Source: Lachnospiraceae bacterium (lineage in GTDB: Bacteria; Bacillota; Clostridia; Lachnospirales; Lachnospiraceae). Taken from it: DNA of 64,000 bases. The notes below the pieces were generated by a model that was given only the letters and a program-made list of their open reading frames with translations, ran no database searches and had not been told where the DNA came from. Position 1 is the first letter of the stretch. Every line of letters starts with the position of its first letter. Location of the stretch: assembly GCA_017427685.1 (NCBI GenBank), contig JAFRSH010000052.1, positions 1 through 64,000 of the forward strand. The letters run 5' to 3'. Shown piece by piece: positions 6,593-14,919 of the stretch. Position numbers and translations under genes: made by a program.

Positions 6593-9163
6593 ATGAAGAA
6601 AACGGTTTATGATATATCGGAATGCTCGGATTCAAAAGAGGTATACGGAAGTCGACCGACTCCGGCAGTAACTGTATTTGTGTATGTGGTCGTTTTGCTC
6701 TTTGTCGGAGCAATAGTGTATGCGTTTTTCGGAACGATCGAGATCGTTGCGACAGCAGGGGGAATAGTTCGCCCTAATGACAACGTGTCAAATGTGGCAG
6801 GCATGATGTCGGGAAAGGTGAAAGAGATCTATATCACAGATGGAGCATATGTAAAGGAAGGAGATGTGCTCCTTGTCCTTGATACGAGCGAAAAAGAAGG
6901 CGTTTTGTCTGCATGTGAAGGAAAACTGGAAGAGCTCAGATTTGATCTGGAGTGTCAAAATCGATTTCTCTCCGGGATCCGAACCGGGGTTAATCCTTTT
7001 TTGAATGATACTCGATCGGAAGAATATTATTATCATGTGAGTTTTGAAAGATACATGCTTAACACACGCGATATGTCGCAACAGGAGGAATATACAGGGA
7101 AGAAAAATACTCTTTCAAGGACAGGTCTGGAAAGCTCGTTAAAGGAGAGCCTAACCAAGTACCTTTATCTTGCGGCATATAATGAATCGGTTCGGGACGG
7201 AAGGACGGCGGTCATGGGCAGATCGGCGTTTGACACCATGGCAAAAGGAATCGCCGAAGGACTCGAAAATGAGCTTTTTCAGGAAAAGCTTTTCTCTTCG
7301 GAACTCCTGGGATCAGCAGGGGATACGGCATATACATTATATAAAGATCAGTATGAGCTTTATCTCGAAGGGAAAAAGAGCGCGGATCTCGAAAAGGAGG
7401 AAAGCCTCAGACAACTGTCGGCGGACACAACATATGATAAAAATGCGCTGTACACTTCTATATATCAAACTGACAGAGACAGGTACGAGACAGTGCTTTG
7501 TGCTCTCAATGGGGATATAGATGAGGATGAACTGGCGCTCGATCCACAGGCTGAGCTTCTTTACTCGGGAATAGTCTACGAGCAGGAGGAATACACCCGT
7601 AACACAAAAAGCGCATGGGCTTCGCTTGAAGATTATAAGCTTACGACCCTTGGAAAATATAAGAGCACTCTTTCAGAGTACAGCTCGAAGCTCGAAGAAC
7701 TCAAGATCGCCAAAACATCGATCCTTTCGAGAACCGATATGCAGAACGATCTGAATGATGTTTATAATACAGCAAGAAACCAGAAGTACTATCAAATGGT
7801 AACATCTACTGAAAACGAGATCCGTACGATCAAGTCGGAAAGAGACGCTCTTCAAATAAAAAGAAGAATGTATTCGGATACTCTTTCGGAAAACCCCGGT
7901 ATGGAGCCTACGCCTGAGATGAAGGCGTCAATGGATAGTTTGGACTCTCAAATAAGTGATTATAATCGCCAACTCTCCGGGCTGGAAGCACTCCTCGACA
8001 GTCTTAAATCCGGATACAACAAGGCAAGTGACTTTCCGGAGTACGAACGGAGATATTTCCTCTATCGCTCGGAGTTAGAGGCTTTGTCCGCTGACTATAT
8101 TCAAAAGAAGAAGCAGATCGAGGCAGACCGCTCGGAAGAAAACAACGAGTTTGCCATAAAGCTCTACACCGAGCTCTACAACGGTTATGACATACTTGTC
8201 AGCTCTATCGAAGAAGGAGAATCTTTATTCCGTGATGAAAAAAAGTACAGCCTTATGTGGGTTCTGTACTCTGCTTACGAAGTTGAAAAAAACGAATATG
8301 AGAGAAAGGCAAAAAGTGCTGAAGCAGCCGAGAAAGCGTACAAAGACAGCGTCAGATCGGAATACTCGGGAAAGATAATCGAACTTGACAGAAAACTTGA
8401 CGAGTTGCAGATCGCTTCGGGTGCGGCGATCTCTGTTGAGGAGTTGACGCTCAGTGTTATACAAAGATATGACAACAATCTGGAAACGATGTACCTCAAA
8501 ACACTCACATCTACGCAGGATGGGTTGGGGTCGTTAAAGGAACGCTTTCTTTCTGATGCCGGAAACAGAGCCCTGCTTACTCTTGAAGGGGAGAGGGAGG
8601 ATCTTTCCTCTGCGTCATATACGAACGAAACGCAATTAACCCTACTTAATGAAAGAAAAACGTTGGAGAACAACATAAACGAGCTTGAAGAACAGATCAA
8701 GCAGACAAAGCTCGAGATAGAGTACGGAACGATAAGAGCATCGGGAAGCGGAACTGTTAACTGCATCAAAGAGTTGGCAAAGGGAGATATCATTTCGGCC
8801 GGAACGGTTGTGGCGACGATAATCCCGCCTAGGGAACGATCGGCAAAAGTCGTCCTTTATGTAGAGAACACCGACATAGGAAATATCGAAGAAGGAGATA
8901 GGGTCAGATACAACATAGCTGCGCTTCCGGGTAGTGAGTTCGGAGAGGTGACGGGAACGATCACCCGTGTTTCGGAAGATGTAACACAAAACGAGGGGCA
9001 GTATTCAGGATATTATGTTGTGGAAGGAAGCCTTGAGCAGGACACCCTTACCGACTCCGAAGGAAACCGGGACAAGATCGCGATCGGAATGCAGCTTGAA
9101 GCAAGGATCGTAACAAAGGAGATAACGATAATCAGGTACCTTTTGGATAAGCTGGGGCTGTGA
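6593..9163 (+). CDS. HlyD-family bacteriocin export accessory protein, extra long
   Basis: Membrane-fusion type partner of the C39 exporter. One membrane segment lies at about residues 22-45 (AVTVFVYVVVLLFVGAIVYAFFG), followed by a first half of the lipoyl/barrel domain (GGIVRPNDNVSNVAGMMSGKVKEIYITDGAYVKEGD). A very long helical, charged coiled-coil stretch runs from about 95 to 700, then the second barrel half (RASGSGTVNCIKELAKGDIISAGTVVATIIP) closes the structure. Typical ComB/LagE partners are near 450 residues; at 856 residues this one has roughly double the coiled coil, which would make an unusually long extracellular hairpin. Start ATG 6593 follows GAAAG. Confidence 0.85.
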   Translation: MKKTVYDISECSDSKEVYGSRPTPAVTVFVYVVVLLFVGAIVYAFFGTIEIVATAGGIVRPNDNVSNVAGMMSGKVKEIYITDGAYVKEGDVLLVLDTSEKEGVLSACEGKLEELRFDLECQNRFLSGIRTGVNPFLNDTRSEEYYYHVSFERYMLNTRDMSQQEEYTGKKNTLSRTGLESSLKESLTKYLYLAAYNESVRDGRTAVMGRSAFDTMAKGIAEGLENELFQEKLFSSELLGSAGDTAYTLYKDQYELYLEGKKSADLEKEESLRQLSADTTYDKNALYTSIYQTDRDRYETVLCALNGDIDEDELALDPQAELLYSGIVYEQEEYTRNTKSAWASLEDYKLTTLGKYKSTLSEYSSKLEELKIAKTSILSRTDMQNDLNDVYNTARNQKYYQMVTSTENEIRTIKSERDALQIKRRMYSDTLSENPGMEPTPEMKASMDSLDSQISDYNRQLSGLEALLDSLKSGYNKASDFPEYERRYFLYRSELEALSADYIQKKKQIEADRSEENNEFAIKLYTELYNGYDILVSSIEEGESLFRDEKKYSLMWVLYSAYEVEKNEYERKAKSAEAAEKAYKDSVRSEYSGKIIELDRKLDELQIASGAAISVEELTLSVIQRYDNNLETMYLKTLTSTQDGLGSLKERFLSDAGNRALLTLEGEREDLSSASYTNETQLTLLNERKTLENNINELEEQIKQTKLEIEYGTIRASGSGTVNCIKELAKGDIISAGTVVATIIPPRERSAKVVLYVENTDIGNIEEGDRVRYNIAALPGSEFGEVTGTITRVSEDVTQNEGQYSGYYVVEGSLEQDTLTDSEGNRDKIAIGMQLEARIVTKEITIIRYLLDKLGL

Positions 9164-9192
9164 AAAATCATTTTGTAAGGAATAAAACATCT

Positions 9193-9272
9193 GATATCTG
9201 TATGTCATACTATTACAATACAGATATCGGATGACCGCTTAACAAGTTTCTCGACCGCTTAAGGAGTTTTTT
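9193..9272. repeat. Hairpin plus tandem direct repeat after the exporter operon
   Basis: An 11-bp stem (GATATCTGTAT 9193-9203, ATACAGATATC 9218-9228) closes the exporter transcript region. It is followed by two copies of GACCGCTTAA(C/G)(A/G)AGTTT starting at 9233 and 9253, exactly 20 bases apart. The 20-base period is two helical turns, as in binding sites of regulators such as LytTR or OmpR types. No gene starts close downstream except the MIF-like gene at 9412. Confidence 0.45.
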
Positions 9273-9315
9273 AGCAAAATCAAAGTTTACAGAGAAATCG
9301 AAACCCTTTGCTGTG

Positions 9316-9344
9316 TTGCATTTATCAGCTTCAATCTCTATAAT
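9316..9344 (+). promoter_or_regulatory. Sigma-A promoter of the MIF-like gene
   Basis: TTGCAT at 9316-9321, a 17-base spacer and TATAAT at 9339-9344, about 70 bases before the ATG at 9412. Confidence 0.7.
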
Positions 9345-9411
9345 TAATTGATATAAAGGTCGGTTTTCGGACCGCCATATCGGAAGAAAGAGAGTAAAGG
9401 GGGACAACAAT

Positions 9412-9756
9412 ATGCCGTTTATAGGATCAAAAGTCAGCGTTAAGACTACAGACACACAGAAGGAAGAGCTCAAGAAGCGCCTCGGACAGGCGATCGCGAT
9501 CCTTCCCGGCAAGAGCGAGAGATGGCTCATGGTCGAGCTTGAAGACGAAAAGAAGCTGTATTTCGGCGGTGATGACAGTGCGCCCAGCGCGTACATCACA
9601 GTCAGCATACTCGGCAATCCCGACTCCGCATCTTTCACAAAGATGACGGGCGAGATCTGCAACATTTATAGCGAGATTCTCGGCATCAGTCCCGACAGGA
9701 TATACATCAAGTACGACACGACCAAGGATTGGGGCTGGAACGGGAGCAATTTCTGA
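9412..9756 (+). CDS. MIF-like tautomerase-family protein
   Basis: A 114-residue protein beginning MPFIGSKVSVKT, with the Pro directly after Met that serves as catalytic base in the tautomerase/MIF superfamily. The length and later motifs (ILPGKSERWLMVELED..LYFGGDDSAPSAYITVSILG and ..YSEILGISPDRIYIKYDTTKDWGWNGSNF) match the macrophage migration inhibitory factor type rather than the short 4-oxalocrotonate tautomerases. Bacterial members are presumed phenylpyruvate or D-dopachrome tautomerases; the natural substrate is unknown. It overlaps the next gene by one base (TGATG), so they are co-translated. Confidence 0.85.
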   Translation: MPFIGSKVSVKTTDTQKEELKKRLGQAIAILPGKSERWLMVELEDEKKLYFGGDDSAPSAYITVSILGNPDSASFTKMTGEICNIYSEILGISPDRIYIKYDTTKDWGWNGSNF

Positions 9757-10607
9757 TGAAAAGACGAAACATTGAACGAACCACCGAGTTCTCTACACAG
9801 ATCAGCCGAGAGTGCGGTTTTTATGGGCTGCAGGGGCTGTGCAGGAACAAACAGGGAGACTATACGATCGCAGTCGAAGCGGTCGACATGGAGAACGACC
9901 CGGTAGATTCCTTTACGAGCGTGATCGGTGAGGAAGAGATATTTGTTAAGGCATGCTTTGCCGAGAAGGTCGGTGCGGTCTTCACACTTCTCATCCACAA
10001 GGACGAAGCGGGTGAGAGCTTTGTCTATGTAAGACAGTATGCACCCGACCGTGCTGCGGGACGAGCTGTTTGTACGACGGAAGAGAAGATGTCCGAGCAG
10101 TCCTTCATGGAATGGTGGAAGGAGAGGAAGTACGGCAAGCAGATCAACTCGTACAGGAACGACCTCAATATCGGTACCGGTGAAAAGTATTTCGACAATC
10201 TCCTGGAAAGCAACGGGTCTTCATGGCCCGCAGGCATTGACGGGTTCATCACCTCGAAGGACGAAGCAGGGAACACTGTGATCGGTGCTCTGATTGAAAA
10301 CAGGATCGCCGACAAGTGCAAGGTCAAGTCCTACAACACCAACAGGTACTTCGGCAGGGACTACAAGACCTGGGTCGCTTCCATCAAGCTTGCCAGGGCT
10401 CTGTCAGCTCCGCTTTTCCTGTGCACCTACTCGAGAAAGAAAGGGCAGGAGCAGTACATGGGAATCGGACAGATCGTCAGTGCCGACGAGGAAGGCCTCG
10501 TTTTTAAGGACAAGGTCAGACCCGACAAGAATGTTAAAAGCAGCGTCGAAGAAGTCAGGGAGTGGATTAATAAAGAAATCCTTGAGTTCAGAAACAACAA
10601 GAGCTGA
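9756..10607 (+). CDS. Unknown protein, possible nuclease-like fold
   Basis: A 283-residue soluble protein. I use the ATG at 9756, which overlaps the stop of the MIF-like gene (TGATG), rather than an upstream TTG in frame. No family is recognised. The middle to C-terminal part (GIDGFITSKDE..VIGALIENRIADKCKVKSYN..RYFGRDYKTWVASIKLARALSAPLFLCTYS) has an acidic-strand-acidic layout and a later Lys that loosely recall PD-(D/E)XK nucleases, but the spacing is not diagnostic. The tight coupling to the MIF-like gene is the only context clue. Confidence 0.7.
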   Translation: MKRRNIERTTEFSTQISRECGFYGLQGLCRNKQGDYTIAVEAVDMENDPVDSFTSVIGEEEIFVKACFAEKVGAVFTLLIHKDEAGESFVYVRQYAPDRAAGRAVCTTEEKMSEQSFMEWWKERKYGKQINSYRNDLNIGTGEKYFDNLLESNGSSWPAGIDGFITSKDEAGNTVIGALIENRIADKCKVKSYNTNRYFGRDYKTWVASIKLARALSAPLFLCTYSRKKGQEQYMGIGQIVSADEEGLVFKDKVRPDKNVKSSVEEVREWINKEILEFRNNKS

Positions 10608-10625
10608 AAGCTCGTTTATGAAGAT

Positions 10626-11861
10626 ATGACACTAAAGAACACAGTGAACAACAGGGCCGGTTTATTTGCGGGAAGGGCGGTTACGGCAGTCTTTCTCTGT
10701 GCTCTTTTACTCTGTTCTTTTGCGCCGGCGGGCGTTCGGGGCGCTTCCAAAGCATCGGTTAAAACCAAGGCAACGCTTATGTTCACGGGGGATCTGATGT
10801 GCCTCAAAGGCCAGCAGTACGACGCATCCACTAAGAAGGGCTTCGATTTCTACCCCGCATACAGGTACGTTGCCCAGATCTTCAAAGAAGCAGACATGGT
10901 CTGCGGCAATCTTGAGTCTCTTATCTCGGAGTCAAATCCTTTAACCAAAGATCAAGTCTATGAGAACAATGAACCGCAGTGCAACGGTCCCCTTGCGTAC
11001 CTTGATGCGCTCAGGAAAGCAAGCTTCGATGTCCTGGTGACGGCCAACAACCACACCTGTGACTGGGGAGCGGTGGGCATAAACGAGACAAAGAAGCACC
11101 TTGACGAGTACGGATTTCTGAATGTCGGTACTCATTTCGAGAAGAGCAAGAGTACCGGTAAAAAGGGTTCCGAAGCAGGCCCCGGCACGGAAGACCGGTT
11201 TGTTATATACAACGCAAAGGGGATCAGGGTCGCGATCCTGGCATATACGCATCTGATCAATCAAAGACAGAAGATGACACCGGAGCAGATGGACACGATG
11301 GTACATCTATACGACCCCGAGGTTGTAAAGAAGGATATCGCCGATGCCAAGGCAGCCGGTGCGCAGTTCGTTGTGGTTTACCTTCACAACGGAACAGAGA
11401 ACACCGAGGAACTCACCAAAACTCAGATCGATGATTCCGGGTTCGTGGCCGAGGCGGGAGCCGATCTGATCATCGGTTCGCACCCTCACTGCCTTCAGAA
11501 GTGCGCTTACATCAACACTTCCGACGGAAGAGAAGTGCTCTGTATGTATTCAATGGGCAATTTTGTCTCGAGCATGGCACGCGACATCAACAACGACACA
11601 CTGATCCTTAAGGTCACACTCACAAGCACACAGACCAAGGACAAGACGGACGTCAGGATGACGGGTGCGTCTTATATCCCGTGCAGGGTTGCTCCGAAGG
11701 CGGGGCATTCTTTCGTAGTGATCCCGATCCTTAAGTACAAGGACGGAAGCTACGCATCAAATTCTCTCAAAGAAGCGGCGCAAAGGATCTCCAAGATCAT
11801 CGACGGCGTGATCCCCGAAAGAAACAAAACTACCGAAAATCCGCAAAACAAGAGCAAATGA
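10626..11861 (+). CDS. CapA-family metallophosphatase-like protein (exported)
   Basis: A 411-residue protein of the CapA/PgsA family, linked in other bacteria to poly-gamma-glutamate capsule synthesis. An N-terminal signal segment (AVTAVFLCALLLCSFAPAGVRG, about 18-39) predicts export. Family motifs follow in order: LMFTGDLMC, VCGNLES, VTANNHTCDWG, VYLHNGTENTEE, IIGSHPHCLQ and YSMGNFVSS, which together form the metal-binding calcineurin-like site. No pgsB/pgsC partners are nearby, so a role in cell-surface polymer metabolism is only a family-level inference. The ATG at 10626 follows TTTATGAAGATATG without a strong ribosome site. Confidence 0.88.
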   Translation: MTLKNTVNNRAGLFAGRAVTAVFLCALLLCSFAPAGVRGASKASVKTKATLMFTGDLMCLKGQQYDASTKKGFDFYPAYRYVAQIFKEADMVCGNLESLISESNPLTKDQVYENNEPQCNGPLAYLDALRKASFDVLVTANNHTCDWGAVGINETKKHLDEYGFLNVGTHFEKSKSTGKKGSEAGPGTEDRFVIYNAKGIRVAILAYTHLINQRQKMTPEQMDTMVHLYDPEVVKKDIADAKAAGAQFVVVYLHNGTENTEELTKTQIDDSGFVAEAGADLIIGSHPHCLQKCAYINTSDGREVLCMYSMGNFVSSMARDINNDTLILKVTLTSTQTKDKTDVRMTGASYIPCRVAPKAGHSFVVIPILKYKDGSYASNSLKEAAQRISKIIDGVIPERNKTTENPQNKSK

Positions 11862-11901
11862 CGGAATATCCGGACACAATTCACAAAGTTTTCACAAAAT
11901 A

Positions 11902-11928
11902 TTAGCACTCACCTCTTGACAGTGCTAA
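11902..11928. promoter_or_regulatory. CIRCE operator (HrcA binding site)
   Basis: TTAGCACTC, nine bases, CAGTGCTAA: the CIRCE inverted repeat with one mismatch in the right arm (C for G). It overlaps the -35 box of the promoter at 11916-11944, as expected for repression by HrcA, and controls the Hsp20 gene at 12043. Confidence 0.9.
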
Positions 11929-11944
11929 CAAATGGTGGTATAAC
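11916..11944 (+). promoter_or_regulatory. Sigma-A promoter of the Hsp20 gene
   Basis: TTGACA at 11916-11921, exact 17-base spacer, TATAAC at 11939-11944. The -35 hexamer lies inside the CIRCE element. Confidence 0.85.
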
Positions 11945-12042
11945 GTAGTCAGAACAAAGGAAAAGAGCAGATCTTCAAAAAGATTCCTGATGCGCTTCCC
12001 TTGCTCACGAAAAAAATATTTCTTGAGAAGGAGGAATGACTT

Positions 12043-12489
12043 ATGTTGTTACCTAGCATTTTTGGAGAAAACTTACTTGATGATTGGATGGATTTCCCGA
12101 AGTTCGAGTTCCCGAACATCGACCGCAAGCTCTACGGAAAGCACGCATCTCACGTGATGAAGACCGACGTGCAGGAAGTAGAGGACGGATACGAGGTTGA
12201 TATCGATCTGCCCGGCTTCAAGAAGGACGAGATCAAGTTGTCACTCGACAACGGGTACCTGTCAGTCAGCGCTTCCAAGTCGCTCGACAATGATAAGAAG
12301 GACAGGAAGGGTAAACTTATCCGCCAGGAGCGTTACGCCGGTTCGATGGCACGAAGCTTCTTTGTCGGAGACAACGTTACAGAAGAGAACATCAAGGCAA
12401 AGTTCGAGGACGGAGTGCTCAAACTCCATGTGCCTAAGGAGGAGCCCGCGAAAGTGCCTGAGAAGAAGTTCATCGCGATCGAAGGCTGA
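12043..12489 (+). CDS. Hsp20 / alpha-crystallin small heat-shock protein
   Basis: A 148-residue small heat-shock chaperone that holds unfolding proteins for refolding. The alpha-crystallin domain covers about 40-135 (TDVQEVEDGYEVDIDLPGFKKDEIKLSLDNGYLSVSA ... FEDGVLKLHVPK), and the C-terminal tail has the IAI (IxI) oligomerisation motif just before the end. A long 5' leader of about 95 bases separates promoter and ATG; GAAGGAGGAATGACTT supplies a strong ribosome site. The CIRCE operator upstream indicates heat-shock control by HrcA, which is usual for groE and dnaK but less so for hsp20. Confidence 0.95.
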   Translation: MLLPSIFGENLLDDWMDFPKFEFPNIDRKLYGKHASHVMKTDVQEVEDGYEVDIDLPGFKKDEIKLSLDNGYLSVSASKSLDNDKKDRKGKLIRQERYAGSMARSFFVGDNVTEENIKAKFEDGVLKLHVPKEEPAKVPEKKFIAIEG

Positions 12490-12525
12490 GACGATACGGA
12501 TGTCAGAGCCTGAGTAAAGCTTTCA

Positions 12526-12562
12526 AGCCCGGAGCAGGGAATTGCTCCGGGCTATTATTTTT
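12526..12562 (+). terminator. Terminator after the Hsp20 gene
   Basis: An 11-bp perfect stem AGCCCGGAGCA (12526-12536) / TGCTCCGGGCT (12543-12553) is followed by ATTATTTTT. Confidence 0.9.
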
Positions 12563-12712
12563 GTGCTCAGTGAAAAAAGTCTATGCTATATGAAGCGGTT
12601 TGTGATAAAATCAGTGTGTGAACATCGGGTCGGGCAGATAACCCGGGGCGATCACATAAGCGTTATAGGATCCCACCGCGATCAGCGGACAGGGGAACGG
12701 GAAGGAATCAAC

Positions 12713-13015
12713 ATGGTAAAGCACGTTATCTTATGGACTTTAAAGGAAGAGTATTCTGGGGCAGAAATGGACGTTATCAGGGACGGTATCAAAGCCGGTC
12801 TCGAAGGCCTCAGGGGACAGATCCCCGGACTTGTTGACATCAAGGTCAACATCAAGCCGCTCGGGTCTTCAAACTGTGACCTCATGCTCGATTCGACTTT
12901 TAAGGATGAGGCATCCCTTAAGGCGTACTCGGTTCATCCCGCTCACGTTGAAGTGGCCAACACTAAGGTCAGACCTTTCACCGCAAGCCGCGTGTGCATC
13001 GATTACGAGATTTGA
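12713..13015 (+). CDS. Dabb-family (stress-responsive A/B barrel) protein
   Basis: A 100-residue protein starting MVKHVILWTLKEEYSG, the characteristic opening of Dabb (DUF/Pfam stress-responsive A/B barrel) proteins; it also has the late HPAHVEVANTKVRPFTASRVCIDYEI segment. Members are dimeric ferredoxin-like barrels of unknown reaction. I choose the ATG at 12713 because GGAAGGA lies seven bases upstream and the longer frame from 12542 would run through the preceding terminator. The 150-base leader before it carries small hairpins (see 12653). Confidence 0.88.
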   Translation: MVKHVILWTLKEEYSGAEMDVIRDGIKAGLEGLRGQIPGLVDIKVNIKPLGSSNCDLMLDSTFKDEASLKAYSVHPAHVEVANTKVRPFTASRVCIDYEI

Positions 13016-13056
13016 CGGTGAGATCACCTTCGAGTGTTAAGAACAGTAAAATACAA

Positions 13057-13087
13057 GACTTCCGTGCCATGGCGCGGAAGTCTTTTT
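13057..13087. terminator. Terminator between convergent genes
   Basis: Stem GACTTCCG (13057-13064) / CGGAAGTC (13075-13082) followed by TTTTT on the plus strand, ending the Dabb gene. On the minus strand no comparable T run follows (AAGTC precedes TTGTATTTTA further out), but it may still help the convergent HD-GYP gene. Confidence 0.85.
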
Positions 13088-13132
13088 CAGTCTGTATTGT
13101 AAGATCCGTCAGATGATCGACAGGTGCGGTTC

Positions 13133-14827
13133 TTATTTGTCGATAGAAGAATAGTATGCCTCGAGGTGAGGTCTTGCGGCTTCGTAGCAGCTCTGAAGCT
13201 TCGGGTCGAAGTGCTTGCCCATGCCCTCCATGATGATCTTGTCGGCGGCTTCAAAGGACATGCTCTCCTTGTAAACACGCTTGCTGACGAGGGCGTCGTA
13301 GACATCGGCTATGGCCATGATACGTGCCTCGAACGGGATCTCGTCGCCTTTGAGACCTTCGGGATAACCGGTTCCGTCGAAACGCTCGTGGTGATAATGA
13401 GCAACGTTCTCGGCAACCTGCTTGAAGCTGTCGTCGTCCGTGAGCTTAAGGATCTCGTGGACTATCTTGGCACCTTCGGCTGCGTGAGTCTTCATGATGG
13501 CGAATTCCTCGTCGGTGAAGCGGCCGGGCTTCCTCAGAACCGCGTCGTCAACGGCTATCTTACCGAGGTCATGCATGGGCGCGGCCTTGACGACATCGGC
13601 ACAGAACTTCTCGGGAAGATCAAAGGTCTTGTCTTTTTTCATCTCGTCGATGAGGATGCGGACTCCCTCACTCGTTCTTTTGATATGTCCACCGGTCGAA
13701 TTGTCACGACTTTCAACCATGGTAGCCATTGAAAGGATCAGGTTGTTGTGCATCTCAACTATGTGAAGCGTCTTTTCGTCGACTTCGTGCTGGAGGTCGG
13801 CGTTGTAGTTGTTTATCAGGGCAATGTATTTGCGGTGCTTTGTTTCGTCGACTGCCGTTATCTGCCAGCCGTGCTTGCGCACGCCCCCGCGGAGACGGCT
13901 GATGTGAATCTTAAAGAATCTTTCTTCGTCACCTTCTCCCGTCTCGTAGGAGAGGGAAGATCTGCCGTTTTGTTCATAATCGTTGATCCAATCATCAACG
14001 GTTTTTTTAACATCGCCGTCAGCGAAAGACTTGTCGATCTCCTGATCCCTCAGCGAAGGGAAGAATTCTTTGGCGGCCTGATTGCTTCCGAGGTAAAGCC
14101 GCTCGTTGTCGAGCAGGATTATGCCCGTACCGGTTCCTTTGATCATGGCATGGGCGGCGGTCTCTTCGACATCATAGAGTCTGAGTCTGTCGGAGATCAG
14201 AAGGAACACGAAAAGTGCTATGGTGTAACCGGCATTCACAAGCTCTATCTGAATTCCGAAACGCTTATTGAACAGATAACTGATCAGGCAGATAAGCTGA
14301 GGGATATAGAGAAGTCGAAGCATATGGTTTGATACTTTTTTCTTCTTAAGTCCCGTATAAATGATCGCAACGAAGGATGCGATCGCATAGGCGATGACGC
14401 TTATAACGAAGACGGTATGAAGGGGACCATAAGTTTTTTCAAAGACGGGAACACCGTCAACGATCGAAAAGGAAATGTGCTTATAAAACGGAGTGCCTTC
14501 TCCGGCGGTGATGACGAAAGCGTAAAGCAGTGTACAATGCGCGAAGATCGCGGCGCGGATCCACCGTGAAACCTTCAGTTCACAAAGATCAAAGATGCTG
14601 TTGATGATGAAAAAGCTCAGGTAACAGCCTCCGATGTAGGAGATGCGGGTCGCCATCAGAGCACCTTCGAGAGATTCGCTCATGGACGCGAGGAGAGCTC
14701 CGGTGTTGGCAATGGGAATGAGGATGGCAATGATCGTTATGTAGGTGTTGTAGCTCTTGTTCCATTTAAAAATGTAAATAATGGTCAAAAGCACCGAGAT
14801 CAGAAGTACGGTCAGGTAATAAATCAT
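13133..14827 (-). CDS. Membrane HD-GYP domain protein (cyclic-di-GMP phosphodiesterase type)
   Basis: A 564-residue signalling enzyme. About seven N-terminal membrane helices (to about 215) resemble the 7TM sensor module of histidine kinases, followed by a PAS-like segment (about 225-345) and a short coiled coil. The HD-GYP domain follows: ESRDNSTGGHIKR, HDLGKIAVDDAVLRKPGRFT, HHERFDGTGYPEGLKGDEIP and IMAIADVYDAL. The GYP and metal-ligand His/Asp residues are intact, so hydrolysis of c-di-GMP is expected. The motility genes in the same window make control of swimming a plausible role, but no direct link is visible. Confidence 0.92.
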   Translation of the reverse strand: MIYYLTVLLISVLLTIIYIFKWNKSYNTYITIIAILIPIANTGALLASMSESLEGALMATRISYIGGCYLSFFIINSIFDLCELKVSRWIRAAIFAHCTLLYAFVITAGEGTPFYKHISFSIVDGVPVFEKTYGPLHTVFVISVIAYAIASFVAIIYTGLKKKKVSNHMLRLLYIPQLICLISYLFNKRFGIQIELVNAGYTIALFVFLLISDRLRLYDVEETAAHAMIKGTGTGIILLDNERLYLGSNQAAKEFFPSLRDQEIDKSFADGDVKKTVDDWINDYEQNGRSSLSYETGEGDEERFFKIHISRLRGGVRKHGWQITAVDETKHRKYIALINNYNADLQHEVDEKTLHIVEMHNNLILSMATMVESRDNSTGGHIKRTSEGVRILIDEMKKDKTFDLPEKFCADVVKAAPMHDLGKIAVDDAVLRKPGRFTDEEFAIMKTHAAEGAKIVHEILKLTDDDSFKQVAENVAHYHHERFDGTGYPEGLKGDEIPFEARIMAIADVYDALVSKRVYKESMSFEAADKIIMEGMGKHFDPKLQSCYEAARPHLEAYYSSIDK

Positions 14828-14919
14828 GTTTTTTTATCCTTAACAGTGAGGTATAATTCAAATCAAAGGGTATGGTCAGATTTTACACCCAATACGGATG
14901 AAAAACAAGGAAGGACAAA

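Noticed and set aside
12601..12712. A tRNA-like or riboswitch fold before the Dabb gene
   Set aside because: Only two short hairpins (CGGGT/ACCCG, CCGC/GCGG) without any known aptamer core.
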